A stretch of DNA of 64,000 nucleotides from Acinetobacter nosocomialis (GCA_025736915.1 CP107049.1:1612001-1676000), one strand, 5' to 3'; shown: positions 7,311 to 18,200, counted from the stretch's first letter. The notes: generated by a model not told the origin, from the sequence alone. Program-made: numbers and translations.

Positions 7311-7737
7311 ACTTTTTATATTCCTTTAAATATTTATTGCCGAGTGTCTCTTTTTCGCTGTCTTTAAGAATTTTTCCAGCTTGCTGGAAAAATTTATGTT
7401 CTTCTTCTTTTAAATGATGATGGACTTTTTCACTTAACTGTTTAGCAGTTGCTAACCAGCTCGGGCTGCTCATATCTGTTTTTTCAAGTTGTTCAACCAA
7501 CTCATCCATTTCATGATGTTCAGCTAAGGCATGGCGAGTGATATCTAAACCGACATCATCAAACATCAAAGGAATATATAAATAACGATCTTCGGCAACT
7601 GAATGGGCATAAAGTTCATTTTTTAATGCATCAAATAATTCTTTTCGTTCTTCGGTTAAACCATGTGTCTGGATTAATTGTTCAGAAAGGTTTCGTTGAT
7701 TTTCATGGCTTTCTCTTAATGCTTCGAAAATATTCAT
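7294..7737 (-). CDS. Hemerythrin-domain protein
   Basis: A 147-residue cytoplasmic four-helix protein. Its His/Glu pattern fits a hemerythrin/HHE diiron site: ESHENQ near residue 10, HSVAEDRYLY in helix 2, HALAEHHEMDELV in helix 3 and HHHLKEEEHKFF in helix 4. Such proteins bind O2 or NO, or sense or protect iron; which applies here is not visible. ATG 7737 is chosen: GAGGAAGAG precedes it, and the upstream ATG at 7749 lies within that ribosome-binding sequence. It converges on the exporter pair. The 213 bp upstream holds no further gene. Confidence 0.85.
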   Translation of the reverse strand: MNIFEALRESHENQRNLSEQLIQTHGLTEERKELFDALKNELYAHSVAEDRYLYIPLMFDDVGLDITRHALAEHHEMDELVEQLEKTDMSSPSWLATAKQLSEKVHHHLKEEEHKFFQQAGKILKDSEKETLGNKYLKEYKKYKKPQ

Positions 7738-7901
7738 TCTCTTCCTCATTTTTTAGCTAAAAAATCTTTTTTATTTCAAGGTTTATGATACGTTGAAATT
7801 TATATTGTTTACGTAGCTTAAAATGAGACTATTTTTTACACAGTTTTCTTTCTAGTAAATTTCTGTAATGATTTTTATATTTCTAATTTTAGATGATACA
7901 T

Positions 7902-7942
7902 AAAAAGTATGAACTGTCCGCGAGAATCAGCTCATACTTTTA
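7902..7942 (-). terminator. Terminator of the TSUP permease gene
   Basis: A 10-bp stem AAAAGTATGA/TCATACTTTT followed by T residues on the minus strand, 10 bp past the stop of the TSUP gene. Confidence 0.7.
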
Positions 7943-7950
7943 AACTTAAT

Positions 7951-8727
7951 TTAGCCCGTCACAAAAATTTGATAACCTAAACGGCAAATCAAAATACTCA
8001 CTAAAATTAAAAAGATAATACGCACAAAACCACTACCGTATTTGAGCGCAGTACGCACCCCAACAATAGAGCCTATAACGTTTGCAGCCGCCATCATTAA
8101 ACCAATATGCAAAATAGCGTGACCAGTCGGAATAAGAAAACTCAACGCTGCAAGGTTAGTCATGAAGTTACCGATTTTTGACAATGCTGAAGCATGTAAA
8201 AAGTCGACTTGCAAGAAGCGGATAAAGAAAAAGATAAAGAAGCTTCCAGTACCCGGTCCAAAAATACCGTCGTAGAAACCAATCGCCAAACTACCAATAC
8301 CTGCTAAAACTAGCATTTTCGTAGTAATTTTTTGCTCAGTATGAACTTGTCCAAAGTTCTTTTTAACCAAGGTATAGATGGCAATTACGATCAGCATTAC
8401 AAACACAAAAGGACGTAATACAGATTGAGGAATAAGCGATAAACAGGCTGCACCAGCAAATGAGCTAATCAAAGCACAAATGGCAATGACAGCTAAAAGC
8501 TTCCACTGCAACTTCACTCTTTTTGCAAAGGTATAAGCAGCCGATGCAGTACCAAAAATGGATGAGACCTTATTTGTACCAATCACCGTAGCAGTCTGCA
8601 TGGTTGGAAAAGTGCTCATGATACCGGGAATCTGGATGAGTCCACCGCCACCAACAGCAGCATCAATTGCTCCCGCAGTAAACGCAAAAAAGATCAAACT
8701 AAGGATAACATCCCATTCCATGCCCAT
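7951..8727 (-). CDS. TSUP (TauE/SafE) family membrane transporter
   Basis: A 258-residue protein with about eight transmembrane helices in two TauE/SafE repeats. The first repeat has the family glycine pattern GAIDAAVGGGGLIQIP followed by ATVIGTNKVSS; the second begins LAIGFYDGIFGPGTGSFF. This is the YfcA-like branch. Members export sulfite, sulfoacetate or other organic anions; the substrate here is not predictable. The gene follows truB on the same strand with a 19-bp gap, so co-transcription is plausible without an obvious functional link. ATG 8727 is used; 8721 is nearly as good. Confidence 0.85.
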   Translation of the reverse strand: MGMEWDVILSLIFFAFTAGAIDAAVGGGGLIQIPGIMSTFPTMQTATVIGTNKVSSIFGTASAAYTFAKRVKLQWKLLAVIAICALISSFAGAACLSLIPQSVLRPFVFVMLIVIAIYTLVKKNFGQVHTEQKITTKMLVLAGIGSLAIGFYDGIFGPGTGSFFIFFFIRFLQVDFLHASALSKIGNFMTNLAALSFLIPTGHAILHIGLMMAAANVIGSIVGVRTALKYGSGFVRIIFLILVSILICRLGYQIFVTG

Positions 8728-8746
8728 GCTCTATACTCTACATCTA

Positions 8747-9652
8747 CTACAAATTTAAGATACGCTTAGGTACCAACCGTTTTTTATCAGTAATCTCAGC
8801 CAAACCTAAACAGCGCTCACCCGAAAAAACCAAAACTTCTGCTTCTGCAGAATGATCAATATTGCTTTCTAAACCATTGCAAAAATATTTTTCCCGTCCT
8901 TCGGGAACCTGTATTTTTAAGAAATGGTCAATTGGCGCATACACTGGTAGTAACAAAGCTTCTCTTTGCTCTTCCGTTAAGCTTTCTAAATATTCAATGG
9001 TGTAACTTGGGATTAATTCAAAATGCCCAGTTTGAATACGGTGAAGCATGGTTAAATGACCACCACAGCCAAGAGCTTCACCAATATCTTCACCTAACAC
9101 ACGAATATATGTTCCTTTAGAACAGGTTACATCCAGAGTGATACTATTTTCGGTAAACTCAATAAGCTCTAAAGCATAAATCGTAACTGGACGCGCTTCA
9201 CGTTCAATCTCTATCCCTTTCCTGGCAAGCTCATATAATGGCTTACCCTCTTTTTTTAATGCCGAATACATCGGTGGAACTTGTTGAATATCACCTCTAA
9301 ATTTTTCTAGAGTTTGCTCAATAAGCTCTTGGCTAAGAACAGGAACAGAACGTTCTTGTAAAATATCGCCTTCTACATCACCAGTTGTTGTCGTTTGTCC
9401 CAATCGAACAGTCGTTTGATAACGCTTTGTTGAGTCCAGCAAATAATGTGAAAACTTGGTCGCCTCTCCCAAACAAATAGGAAGCAAACCGGTCGCTAAA
9501 GGATCTAATGCGCCAGTATGACCCGCCTTTTGGGCACGATACAGCCAACGCACTTTTTGCAAAGCGGCGTTTGAACTAAGCCCTAATGGTTTATTTAATA
9601 GAAATACACCACTGATATGGCGACGAGAAATTTTTTGATTTTTTGTCGTCAT
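8747..9652 (-). CDS. truB: tRNA pseudouridine(55) synthase
   Basis: Makes pseudouridine at position 55 in the T-loop of most tRNAs. The 301 residues include the N-terminal [10 protein letters not shown] motif, the catalytic aspartate Asp50 in [13 protein letters not shown], the RYQ motif of the catalytic domain ([10 protein letters not shown]), [15 protein letters not shown], and a C-terminal PUA-like domain. In many gamma-proteobacteria truB follows rbfA; here it stands alone before a transporter gene. ATG 9652 gives the normal length. Confidence 0.96.
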   Translation of the reverse strand: MTTKNQKISRRHISGVFLLNKPLGLSSNAALQKVRWLYRAQKAGHTGALDPLATGLLPICLGEATKFSHYLLDSTKRYQTTVRLGQTTTTGDVEGDILQERSVPVLSQELIEQTLEKFRGDIQQVPPMYSALKKEGKPLYELARKGIEIEREARPVTIYALELIEFTENSITLDVTCSKGTYIRVLGEDIGEALGCGGHLTMLHRIQTGHFELIPSYTIEYLESLTEEQREALLLPVYAPIDHFLKIQVPEGREKYFCNGLESNIDHSAEAEVLVFSGERCLGLAEITDKKRLVPKRILNL

Positions 9653-9805
9653 TTTTACTGGAACACAAAGCTAGAGAAAAGTGCCGACATGTTAGCAAAT
9701 TCGACAAGATATTTTCACAATATTTAGGTGCCTTTTCACTTATTTTATGGCACATTAATGATCGAGTAAAAAAACAACAAATTAAAACTTAAGGAAGATA
9801 TCTTT

Positions 9806-10840
9806 ATGCAAAGGATGCAGAAAAAGATATGGTGGTGTGTGCTCGGATTTTTTATTTTGAGCCTCATTGCATGTGTATATTGGCTAAGCCCAGACTCAAA
9901 AAATACTTCACCTCGGCTCAATCAGGATGAGGCAAAAAGCTTAGCATCTACTCCTCAAACCACTTCAAACTCATCGTTAAGTGGAAATGCTTATTTAAGC
10001 CAAAGTCAACAAGATACCCAAGTTAACTGCCAGTTAAAAATTGATAGCTCTCAACATTTAGTTGTAAATAGTCAAACTCGGGACTGCTTTGAATATTTTA
10101 TTACGCAGTATGGGGAATCCAATTTACAACAGGTTAAAACTCATTTTGATAAATTTATACAAGATCAGTATTTAGAACCAGCCCGTTCACAGATTATTGA
10201 CTTGTGGACCCGTTATTTAAAATACCGCGAACAACTTGCACAAATTCAACCACCTCAATCTAAACAGCAAGATCAAAGTTATTTTCAAAAGATCTTCAGT
10301 TCAATTCAAGATATCAGAAAGCGTTTCTTTTCGACTTCTGAAATTGAAGGACTCTTTTCGACAGAAGATATCTACCAGAACTACACGTTAGATCGTATGA
10401 AAATTTTAGAAGATTCATCTTTAAACGAAATTGAAAAAGCTAAAAAACTTAAAGAACGCTTTGAGCAATTACCACAAGATTGGCAACAAAACCTGCAAGA
10501 ACTATCAAAACTTGATGATTTACATACCCTGACTAAACAAATTAAAGCACGTAATGGCTCAGCAGAGGAACTTCGACAAATGCGTACAGCTCTCGTTGGA
10601 GCCGAGGCAACGCAAAGATTAGAAACTTTAGATACACAGCGTAATGCTTGGCAACAGCGAGTGACTGGCTACTTAAATCAGCGTGATGAAGTCCTGCATA
10701 GCAATATGAGCGATAGCGCTAAAAATCAAGCGATTCAACAACTCCGCCAACAACAATTTAACTCATCACAGGAACAACTTCGTCTTCAAACTTTTGAAAA
10801 AGTCCATGATCAAGGAGGTGAATTACCATTTAACTACTAG
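9806..10840 (+). CDS. lifO: Lipase-specific steric foldase/chaperone
   Basis: A 344-residue inner-membrane-anchored periplasmic foldase needed for correct folding of the lipase encoded next door. One N-terminal transmembrane helix (residues 8-26) is followed by a Ser/Thr/Gln-rich linker. The family motif RxxF-D/E-Y appears as RDCFEYF, followed by TQYGE, around residues 92-103. The rest is charged, helical and Gln/Glu/Lys-rich, as in the extended lipase-clamping domain. The start is preceded by AAGGAAG at good spacing. Chaperone upstream of lipase is the order described in Acinetobacter (lipBA), reversed relative to Pseudomonas. The folded lipase would leave by the type II secretion system. 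Confidence 0.92.
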   Translation: MQRMQKKIWWCVLGFFILSLIACVYWLSPDSKNTSPRLNQDEAKSLASTPQTTSNSSLSGNAYLSQSQQDTQVNCQLKIDSSQHLVVNSQTRDCFEYFITQYGESNLQQVKTHFDKFIQDQYLEPARSQIIDLWTRYLKYREQLAQIQPPQSKQQDQSYFQKIFSSIQDIRKRFFSTSEIEGLFSTEDIYQNYTLDRMKILEDSSLNEIEKAKKLKERFEQLPQDWQQNLQELSKLDDLHTLTKQIKARNGSAEELRQMRTALVGAEATQRLETLDTQRNAWQQRVTGYLNQRDEVLHSNMSDSAKNQAIQQLRQQQFNSSQEQLRLQTFEKVHDQGGELPFNY

Positions 10841-10921
10841 GCTTTTCTATTTTGAAGTTAGCCGAACCTTATCCAGCAGTAAAAGCTGCTGCTCATACAA
10901 AATAAAAATAGTGAGTAAAAA

Positions 10922-11896
10922 ATGAAAAGGAACTTAATATTTTTCTGTGCTGCAATGCTCTCAGGACTGAGTGTTTCAGCAACCCATGCCACAAATGCAG
11001 AGCAAGTAAAAAGCTCTTTTGTCTATTCGAATTATGCCCAAACCAAATACCCATTAGTTTTTAACCATGGTATGGCAGGTTTTAGCAGAGTTGGAACAGA
11101 TACGCTTGGTCTCGATTATTGGTATCAGATTCTTCCAGACCTTGCTCGTAACGGAGGAAATGTCTGGGCAACAAGGGTTTCACCGTTTAACTCAACCGAA
11201 GTTCGCGGAGAACAACTTGCCCAACAAGTAGAAGAAATTATTGCCATTACTGGAAAGCCTAAAGTCAACTTGATCGGACATAGCCACGGGGGACCAACGG
11301 TTCGCTATGTCGCTGGTATCATGCCAGAGAAAGTTGCTTCACTTACTACTATCGGAGCACCTCATAAAGGATCTCCAATGGCAGATGTCATCCTGAACGT
11401 TGAGGGTACTCCTCTGTCGGGACTGGCAACATTAGTAAACTGGTTTTCAGCAGCGATTACTTGGGCAGAGGGCCTAGACCCAACCAGTTATCCGCATGAC
11501 TCTTTAGCGGGCGCTCATAGTCTATCAACTCAAGGCTCGGCACAGTTTAATGCACAATTTCCTATGGGTGTTCCTACCACTTCTTGTGGTGAAGGTGCTT
11601 ATCAAGAGAAAGGCATTTATATGTATTCCTTCTCTGGTAATAAGGCACTAACCAACCCATTAGACCCTTTTGATATTGCATTAACAGGAAGCAGCCTGGT
11701 TGTCGACCCATTTGGAGATAACGATGGACTAGTTTCTAGATGTAGCGCTAAATTTGGTAAAACTATTCGCGATGATTACAACTGGAATCATTTAGATGAA
11801 GTCAATCAAATCATGGGGATACGTTCTATTTTTGCAGCAGATCCTGTGTCGGTTTACCGCCAGCATGCTAACCGTTTAAAACTTCAAGGACTATAA
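10922..11896 (+). CDS. lipA: Secreted triacylglycerol lipase, subfamily I
   Basis: A 324-residue secreted alpha/beta hydrolase. A Sec signal peptide (about residues 1-23, ending ATHA) precedes the mature enzyme. The oxyanion region is FNHGMAGF. The nucleophile elbow GHSHGG places Ser121; Asp268 (NDGLV) and His290 (WNHLDEV) complete the triad. Cys222 and Cys274 fit the conserved disulfide of Pseudomonas/Acinetobacter lipases, and aspartates around 262-266 fit the calcium site. It needs the foldase encoded 82 bp upstream, likely in the same operon. A small hairpin (AGCAG/CTGCT) lies between the two genes. A strong terminator follows. Confidence 0.95.
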   Translation: MKRNLIFFCAAMLSGLSVSATHATNAEQVKSSFVYSNYAQTKYPLVFNHGMAGFSRVGTDTLGLDYWYQILPDLARNGGNVWATRVSPFNSTEVRGEQLAQQVEEIIAITGKPKVNLIGHSHGGPTVRYVAGIMPEKVASLTTIGAPHKGSPMADVILNVEGTPLSGLATLVNWFSAAITWAEGLDPTSYPHDSLAGAHSLSTQGSAQFNAQFPMGVPTTSCGEGAYQEKGIYMYSFSGNKALTNPLDPFDIALTGSSLVVDPFGDNDGLVSRCSAKFGKTIRDDYNWNHLDEVNQIMGIRSIFAADPVSVYRQHANRLKLQGL

Positions 11897-11905
11897 TTTT
11901 TAAAC

Positions 11906-11934
11906 AAAAAATGCGCCAAAAGGCGCATTTTTTT
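11906..11934. terminator. Bidirectional terminator between lipA and rplS
   Basis: AAAAAATGCGCC and GGCGCATTTTTTT flank a 4-nt loop. A and T runs on both sides serve both convergent genes. Confidence 0.9.
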
Positions 11935-11947
11935 ACTCGGTATAAGC

Positions 11948-12316
11948 TTACGCTTTACGAGCTGGTAATTTTTCACGAATACGTGCAGCTTTACCAGACA
12001 AGTCACGGAGGTAGTAAAGTTTAGCACGACGAACGTCACCACGACGTTTCACTTCGATTTTAGCAACAACTGGTGAGTGAGTTTGGAATACACGCTCAAC
12101 ACCAACACCGCTAGAAATTTTACGTACTGTGAACGCAGAGTTCAAACCACGGTTTTTCTTAGCGATTACAACACCTTCAAATGCCTGAAGACGTTCACGG
12201 TCACCTTCTTTTACTTTAACTTGAACAACTACTGTATCACCAGGAGCAAATTCAGGAAGGTCAGTTTTTAACTGTGCATTTTCAACAGCTTGAACTAAAG
12301 GATGTTTACCACTCAT
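11948..12316 (-). CDS. rplS: 50S ribosomal protein L19
   Basis: A 122-residue ribosomal protein of the 50S subunit near the 30S interface. The L19 core is seen in [43 protein letters not shown] and [13 protein letters not shown], with a basic tail ending LPARKA. ATG 12316 is chosen because GGAG lies 9 nt upstream and the protein then starts MSGKHPLVQ, as in orthologues; the upstream ATG (12331) lies in the ribosome-binding sequence. It is last in rpsP-rimM-trmD-rplS, after an unusually long 235-bp gap from trmD that may allow separate expression. Confidence 0.97.
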   Translation of the reverse strand: MSGKHPLVQAVENAQLKTDLPEFAPGDTVVVQVKVKEGDRERLQAFEGVVIAKKNRGLNSAFTVRKISSGVGVERVFQTHSPVVAKIEVKRRGDVRRAKLYYLRDLSGKAARIREKLPARKA

Positions 12317-12551
12317 TGTGGGAATCTCCATATGTGCGGAGTCAGAAGAGGTCTGATTTTCCGCTGGGGATAGAGGCTAAAGCGCATATCAACCCGTTTA
12401 ACTTTCCCTTTACGACAACCGTAAAGAGCCTTAAGTACACATAAATCTATAAAGTAAAATAGACTTATGCTTCTAACTCGAAGCATTGCTTCTCGTCTTG
12501 TTGTAGAACTTTCGTTCTTGAGAATAGTGATTAAGAATTACCATCATTCTC

Positions 12552-13286
12552 TTATGTATCTTTTAGCCATTTCTTCTGCTGCTTAGTCAACTCTACTTTT
12601 TCTACCAACTCTGGTCGGCGTTCTAAAGTCCGTTGATATCGCTGCAAAAAGCGCCATTTTTCAATATTGGCATGGTGCCCTGATTTTAAAATTTCAGGAA
12701 CATCCAACCCTTCAAACTGGTCTGGCTTAGTATATTGTGGACAATCTAGAAGACCATCTACAAAAGAATCCTGTATCGCTGATTGCTCATCTGACATTAC
12801 ATTCGGCAAACGGCGAATAATACTATCAAGCAACACCATGGCAGGTAGTTCACCGCCAGATAAAACATAATCCCCAATTGACCATTCCTGATCAACATAA
12901 TGTTGGATTAAACGTTCATCGACGCCTTCATAACGCCCACACAATACAATTAAGCCGTCATAATCAACAAACTGCTGTACTGCCTGTTCATTTAAAGTCT
13001 TGCCTTGTGGAGACATATACACCACAGGTACATGAACACACCCTGCTTGCGAAGCAAGTTGTTTGGCATGGTTAATTGCTTTTGCTAAAGGCTCAGCCAT
13101 CATTACCATACCGGGGCCACCACCAAATGGACGTTCATCCACTCTTCGGTAACTCCCTTCAGCAAAATCACGTGGATTAATACAAGTTACTTGTACAATG
13201 CCACGCTTTGCTGCGCGTCCGCTAATCCCGTAGGCTGTAATCGCTTCAAACATTTCAGGAAAAAGCGTAATGACTGCAAAAAACAC
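12552..13286 (-). CDS. trmD: tRNA (guanine37-N1)-methyltransferase
   Basis: Methylates G37 next to the anticodon using SAM, preventing +1 frameshifting. The 244 residues begin with [13 protein letters not shown]. The SPOUT trefoil knot is visible at [27 protein letters not shown] and [16 protein letters not shown]; the FGGGPGMVM segment is upstream. The start is GTG at 13286 with GAGGAG 7 nt upstream. It follows rimM in the classical operon with a 45-bp gap. Confidence 0.97.
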   Translation of the reverse strand: MFFAVITLFPEMFEAITAYGISGRAAKRGIVQVTCINPRDFAEGSYRRVDERPFGGGPGMVMMAEPLAKAINHAKQLASQAGCVHVPVVYMSPQGKTLNEQAVQQFVDYDGLIVLCGRYEGVDERLIQHYVDQEWSIGDYVLSGGELPAMVLLDSIIRRLPNVMSDEQSAIQDSFVDGLLDCPQYTKPDQFEGLDVPEILKSGHHANIEKWRFLQRYQRTLERRPELVEKVELTKQQKKWLKDT

Positions 13287-13331
13287 CGCAGACTCCTCTA
13301 TTTCCCTGCTGCGTTAATCCCCTAAAAAGGA

Positions 13332-13880
13332 TTAATAATCTACGCCCCAATTGACGTAAATGCGACCAGCTTCAAGATCAACGCGTTGTACCACATCTTT
13401 ATGCCAAGGAATCATGCGTTCTTCTGAATCAATGCTGTCTGGTGTAGCGCGTACAACCATCACGTCATTAGCTCCAGTTTCAAACAACTCATGAATTTGC
13501 CCTAAGTTAACTTCCTGTTCATCATCATCAAGTCCTAACACTGTTAAGCCTTTTAAATCTGACCAGTAGTACTCATCTACATCTGCTTTTGGCAGTTGAG
13601 ATTTAGCAATCCAGATATTAGCGCCAACCAAGCTCTCCGCACCAGTGCGATCACTCACACTTTTCAAAGCGACAACTAGGCCTTTGCCATGTGGTTTCCA
13701 ACGTTTTACATCTATTGTTTGCCAACCGGCCTTGGTCTCAATGTACCAAGGCAAGTAGTCAAACATGTTGCTCATAGGTTCTGTATTGGAATACACCCAG
13801 AGCCACCCATTCAATCCATAAGCTGAACGTAACTGTCCAATCTGAATACGATCTTCGGGAACATTCTGTGTTGGTGTCAT
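13332..13880 (-). CDS. rimM: 16S rRNA processing protein RimM
   Basis: A 182-residue factor that binds S19 and assists 30S head maturation. The N-terminal RimM domain shows IQIGQLRSAYGLNGWLWVYS; the C-terminal PRC-barrel shows EYYWSDLKGLTVLG and LFETGANDVMVVRA, ending YVNWGVDY. The gene sits 20 bp after rpsP in the conserved rpsP-rimM-trmD-rplS order. Confidence 0.96.
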   Translation of the reverse strand: MTPTQNVPEDRIQIGQLRSAYGLNGWLWVYSNTEPMSNMFDYLPWYIETKAGWQTIDVKRWKPHGKGLVVALKSVSDRTGAESLVGANIWIAKSQLPKADVDEYYWSDLKGLTVLGLDDDEQEVNLGQIHELFETGANDVMVVRATPDSIDSEERMIPWHKDVVQRVDLEAGRIYVNWGVDY

Positions 13881-13900
13881 GGGCTACCTACTACAAAAAA

Positions 13901-14152
13901 TTATGCAGTAGCTTTTTTAGCTTGAGCAGCTAAAGAAGCAACACGTTCAGAAGGTTGAGCACCTTGAGAAACCCAGTGAGCAAAACGGTCTGCATCTAAA
14001 CGAAGTTTTTCTGCTTGACCTTGTGCAGTCGGGTTAAAGAAACCGATACGCTCGATGAAACGACCATCACGTGCATTGCGGCTATCAGTCACAACGATTT
14101 GATAGAATGGACGTTTTTTTGCGCCGCCACGTGCTAAACGAATAACAACCAT
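13901..14152 (-). CDS. rpsP: 30S ribosomal protein S16
   Basis: An 83-residue 30S protein. It starts [20 protein letters not shown] at ATG 14152 and continues with [19 protein letters not shown]. Upstream in-frame ATGs (14206, 14197) would add residues not found in S16. It is the first gene of the S16-RimM-TrmD-L19 operon, so the promoter should lie in 14153-14299, which also separates it from the pilus operon. Confidence 0.97.
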   Translation of the reverse strand: MVVIRLARGGAKKRPFYQIVVTDSRNARDGRFIERIGFFNPTAQGQAEKLRLDADRFAHWVSQGAQPSERVASLAAQAKKATA

Positions 14153-14299
14153 GATAAAAGCCTTATAATTCTTACGGATTATCCCTGCGCCGACCATCGG
14201 CAACACTTCAAACCCCTTTCATAGAGGGCGATATTCTACGTGATTTTCGTCCTGAAAGAAAGATTAAATTTTGAGTTATCCGCAGTTTTGAATTTAAAT

Positions 14300-14764
14300 T
14301 TATTTGCCATCCCAATTCGAAGTTGCAGAAGGTACGCAAGCTGTACCACTGTTAATATCGGTTCCCTTTGTCCAGCAATGCTCACCCCGATAATTTAAGA
14401 CGATATGCCCATCTCCAGATTGTGGAGTATTTGCAATCGGCGTCGCAGTCAATACCCATGTTTCCGCATTTAAAGCCCCCGCCGTCACTGGAGTCAAATT
14501 CACTGTATAAAGAGGTGTGCCTTGTATAGGATAAGATGATCCGACACCCAAGTCTGAAGCGGTTGCTCCACTAACTCTTAAATTAGCTACTTTATAACGC
14601 TGGATCTGCATGGAAAGCTGCTGCAACGTGGTTTGCATATCCACACGTTTAGTACGGCGAACATATTCTTGATAAGAGGGATAAGCTATCGCCACTATAA
14701 TCGCTATAATCGCTACAACGATCATTAGCTCAATTAAGGTAAAACCTTTTATTTTATTTACCAC
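14300..14764 (-). CDS. pilE: Type IV minor pilin PilE/ComF-like
   Basis: A 154-residue prepilin. A short leader MVNKIKG is followed by FTLIELMIVVAIIAI, with Glu5 of the mature protein present, then a PilE-type alpha-1 helix and C-terminal domain with two cysteines (HCW, TACVP) able to form the D-loop disulfide. It would be processed by PilD and join the minor-pilin priming complex; the position matches comF of A. baylyi, needed for DNA uptake. The start is a GTG at 14764 that overlaps the stop of the previous gene (TGGTAA), so translation is probably coupled. It is the last gene of the operon. Confidence 0.88.
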   Translation of the reverse strand: MVNKIKGFTLIELMIVVAIIAIIVAIAYPSYQEYVRRTKRVDMQTTLQQLSMQIQRYKVANLRVSGATASDLGVGSSYPIQGTPLYTVNLTPVTAGALNAETWVLTATPIANTPQSGDGHIVLNYRGEHCWTKGTDINSGTACVPSATSNWDGK

Positions 14765-15234
14765 GGCTCAGCTCCAGTGCCACAAGTTATATAAGTAACA
14801 TTGCTAGTGGCTTTATTCTTGCAACGTAATCCGTTACTACCAAACAAATAAGTAAAATTATTAGGATCGGAAGCCTCTGCTCTGATAACCCAATTTTGCC
14901 CTAAAGCTGTAGGATCTGTTAATAGCTTCGTTGTATCATCACCATCGCGTACCGTTATTTGATATTTGATAGCACTACTAGTCGCCCCAGTAGGCAAAAT
15001 TACTGGGGCCGTAGCCCCTGTAGAAAAACCTATGTAATTAAAATTTCTAGATTTCTGACGTGCGAGTTGTACTGCGATCTGTTGCATTTGCTGCTGTGCA
15101 CGTGAAGCATCCGCTTGCAGGACATAGGCTTGGTATAAAGGTATTGCAACTGCAGCAAAAATAGCAACAATCACAACCACAATCATTAGCTCAATAAGAG
15201 TAAAGCCTAGAGAATACGTGAATTTACGTTTCAT
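14758..15234 (-). CDS. comE: Type IV pilin-like protein, ComE-like
   Basis: A 158-residue prepilin: leader MKRKFTYSLG, then FTLIELMIVVVIVAIFAAVA with the conserved Glu5, and a globular domain with a late cysteine pair (LRCKN, ITCGT). ATG 15234 is preferred over GTG 15237 because AAAGGATAGG sits 6 nt before it. The place between comC/pilY1 and pilE matches comE of Acinetobacter, a pilin-like competence factor. It is 13 bp after comC and overlaps pilE by 7 bp. The pilin family is certain; the comE name rests on synteny. Confidence 0.82.
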   Translation of the reverse strand: MKRKFTYSLGFTLIELMIVVVIVAIFAAVAIPLYQAYVLQADASRAQQQMQQIAVQLARQKSRNFNYIGFSTGATAPVILPTGATSSAIKYQITVRDGDDTTKLLTDPTALGQNWVIRAEASDPNNFTYLFGSNGLRCKNKATSNVTYITCGTGAEPW

Positions 15235-15247
15235 CACCTATCCTTTC

Positions 15248-18200
15248 CTAACGGACATACCAGCGCTGTGGTATTAAACACATTTTGCTACTACTAGAGG
15301 CAATAATACCGCCGATAGTGGTGACACCACGGTTACCCATATTTACACAATAGTTCTTATTATTAGTACTTCCTTCACCGCCGCCGCCACCGCCGCCACC
15401 GCCGCCACTGCCACCATCATCTACAACAGTAGTATCTTGAATACCCGCCCCTTGTGAACAACTTGTACCAGGCGCACACTGAACACTACCATTTTCAGCT
15501 GCTAGAGTAGATTGGCTACATTGTCCAAAAGGCATACAGAACTGATTTAAAAAGCTTTCGCCTTTTACTCCTGCTCCACAATCTCCAGACATACCTGCTT
15601 TTCCACCATCAAAAGTAGAAACAAACATACGATGATTTAATACGATTGGTGTTGAAAACACTTTAGCATCTTGAATATTGGTGGACTTAAATTGATAGAA
15701 CCATCCACGGGTAGCAGAAAGTAAAGCGACTGCACCATCATCATAAGTATTCCAATTTGAATTAGTAATTTCCCCCAATTGATTAGTATTTGTGATTGGG
15801 GTTTGATATACAAAATCAGCTTTATATAAATTTCTATCTGCTACATCTTTATCGTAAATATTATATACCGCATCATAATTATAACCTTGGCCCGAGGCAT
15901 ACTGAGCTAAGGGTTTACTACGATTCCCACTACCAATAGAAACAACGGCAAACGTTGTGCCATTATAGTCATATACTGAAAATGCAGGCATTTCATAAAA
16001 ACGTGGACTAGCAGCACCATTATTTAAATTCAATAATAATTGTGGAGGCTTAGCAAAGTTTGCATTTGTTGCCGCAGTGTTATCTAAATCGATACGGAAT
16101 AGTTGACCACCTAAATCACCAAAATAAAGATGATCAATCAAACCATCACCATTTCGATCTTCGGTACGAATTTCACTTACTACGCTATATTTTAAATTAT
16201 TGGATTGAGTATAAGCTTCGGCACCTTGAGCTGTAGTCGCTTTAGCACTAGCCCACCAAAGGAGCTTACCGTTATCAGCATCAAACATATATACACCTGC
16301 ACCTTGGCTAATGCTCGGGTTATAGGTATCACTCTCATAGCCTTCATCATAACCACCGCCAACAAACATTACTCGTTTACGTTCAGTAGTTTTACCATCG
16401 CTTTTCTTCCAATTTACCCAGCCAATACTCGGCTTAGACCAACTTTGGCCCATATTACTTAATGCAGCATAAGTAGTAGTTGTACCGTTATAATAGGTTT
16501 TCTGTTCATCAGGAGATATTTGGAACAGTAACTTTGGATTACTCATATCTTGCAAATTAAGTGCATAATAACTACGCCCCCCCATTCGCAAACCACCATA
16601 CACGATCTGTTTACCTTCTTGAGAACCATAACCTTTACCGACAGTGAGTCCTTTTCGACTACCATCTAATACATACTGAGTATAACTAGCCCAAGGTCCA
16701 TCAATACCATAGTATAATTGATCGACTCCTCCATTCATGGCATCGTTTTTCAAAAATGCTTCAGGTTGTTTCTCGATCATTTCATTTGGTACAAAGGTAA
16801 ATACTTCTTTTCCGCCATTACTATCCACAGAAGTACTATCATTTTTGCCAGCCTTAACTATATGTAAAAGCCCCTGTGTTGTGCCAAATAAGACATAGTC
16901 TTCACGATTTTGAGTATCAATTACGCCATTTGTATACGTAATTTGACCACTATTGGTAATTAATAGTGGTGAGGAATGCATTAACGCACCAATCTGTCTT
17001 AAAGAAGTGGACGGAGTAGCATTAAGAACTAAATGATCAGGATCCTTTGCTTGAGTCACAGTCATTGGATACCCAAGCAACGCCATTAAATAACCACGTT
17101 TCCCATCAGTTTGGTACGTCGTATCTGTTAAATCGGACTTTTTAATTTGTCTTAGAGTTGTTGTCGTTGAACCATCTGCACTTCGATTCGTCAAAAGATT
17201 ACGATTCTCTTGTGTTGTTTGATTCATTGTTAGAAGTAACTGTGACCACGCTCCTCCTTTTAGAGTATAGCTATTACTCCCAGGCGTATTGGAATCAGAA
17301 TTATCATTTGTACTGTCATTATCGGTATATGCCCAAAAGTCACGATTTGGAAGTATTTGTCCCTTTGTAGCAGTTGCTGTACTAATTAAAGTACTATTAT
17401 CACGATCTTTTAAAATACCATTAACTACTGAATATTTTTTGAGATTACCTGCCCAAAGTTGATAGTTTTTATCTGGAGTCGGTTGGAACTGAGGGAAATA
17501 AGCCTGTTTTTGTAATACAGCAGGGTTAAGACTATCTTTAGGAATAGTAGGTGAACCTGTGGTTACTGCTGGAATCTCCGAACCTAAATCTCCAAGAAAT
17601 GCATTTACACTATTTACCACGTCTTGAGAGCTTGAACCAGAATACCAACCACCACTTGCATTAACACCCCATTTCGCAGCTTCTTTTTGATTTGCCGATG
17701 CAGTAGAGTTGTTAATATTTGCCAAGTTGTCAGCTAGAGAAAGTGACCTATTAAAAGATGGAATAATATTAAAATCACTTCCAAAGCCAACAACAGCAGT
17801 CTTAATCTTTAAGCCAACAGGGTTACTACCATTGTTTAGTAAAAATTGTGAAAACTGTTGAATACAATTCCAGCCTGTATCGCTATCTGTACAAGCAAAT
17901 GTTTTACCACTTAAAGCTTTCTTCATTAATCCTGATGCTGAAGAGTTTCCATTTGGATCACCGTCAGTTAAAACATAAATACCTTGACCGCTACACTGTG
18001 TAGTACTCCCTGTCATTTGTTTAGTAATACTATCGGGACGTACATAGCTCCCTCCACTGGTTGCACCTGTACCAGCATAGTTAAAACCACTATTACTTAG
18101 TCCTTGAGTGGTGGTACCCATTAAAGAAGCCGCTGCCTCTGCATAAGCATTAGCTGTCGGAGTACCGCCTCTGGCACCAAGTTTTGCAATTTCTTCTATT

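Noticed and set aside
15356-15416. Regular repeats suggesting a CRISPR or tandem-repeat locus
   Set aside because: These are glycine codons within the PilY1/ComC reading frame; there are no spacers or longer repeat units.
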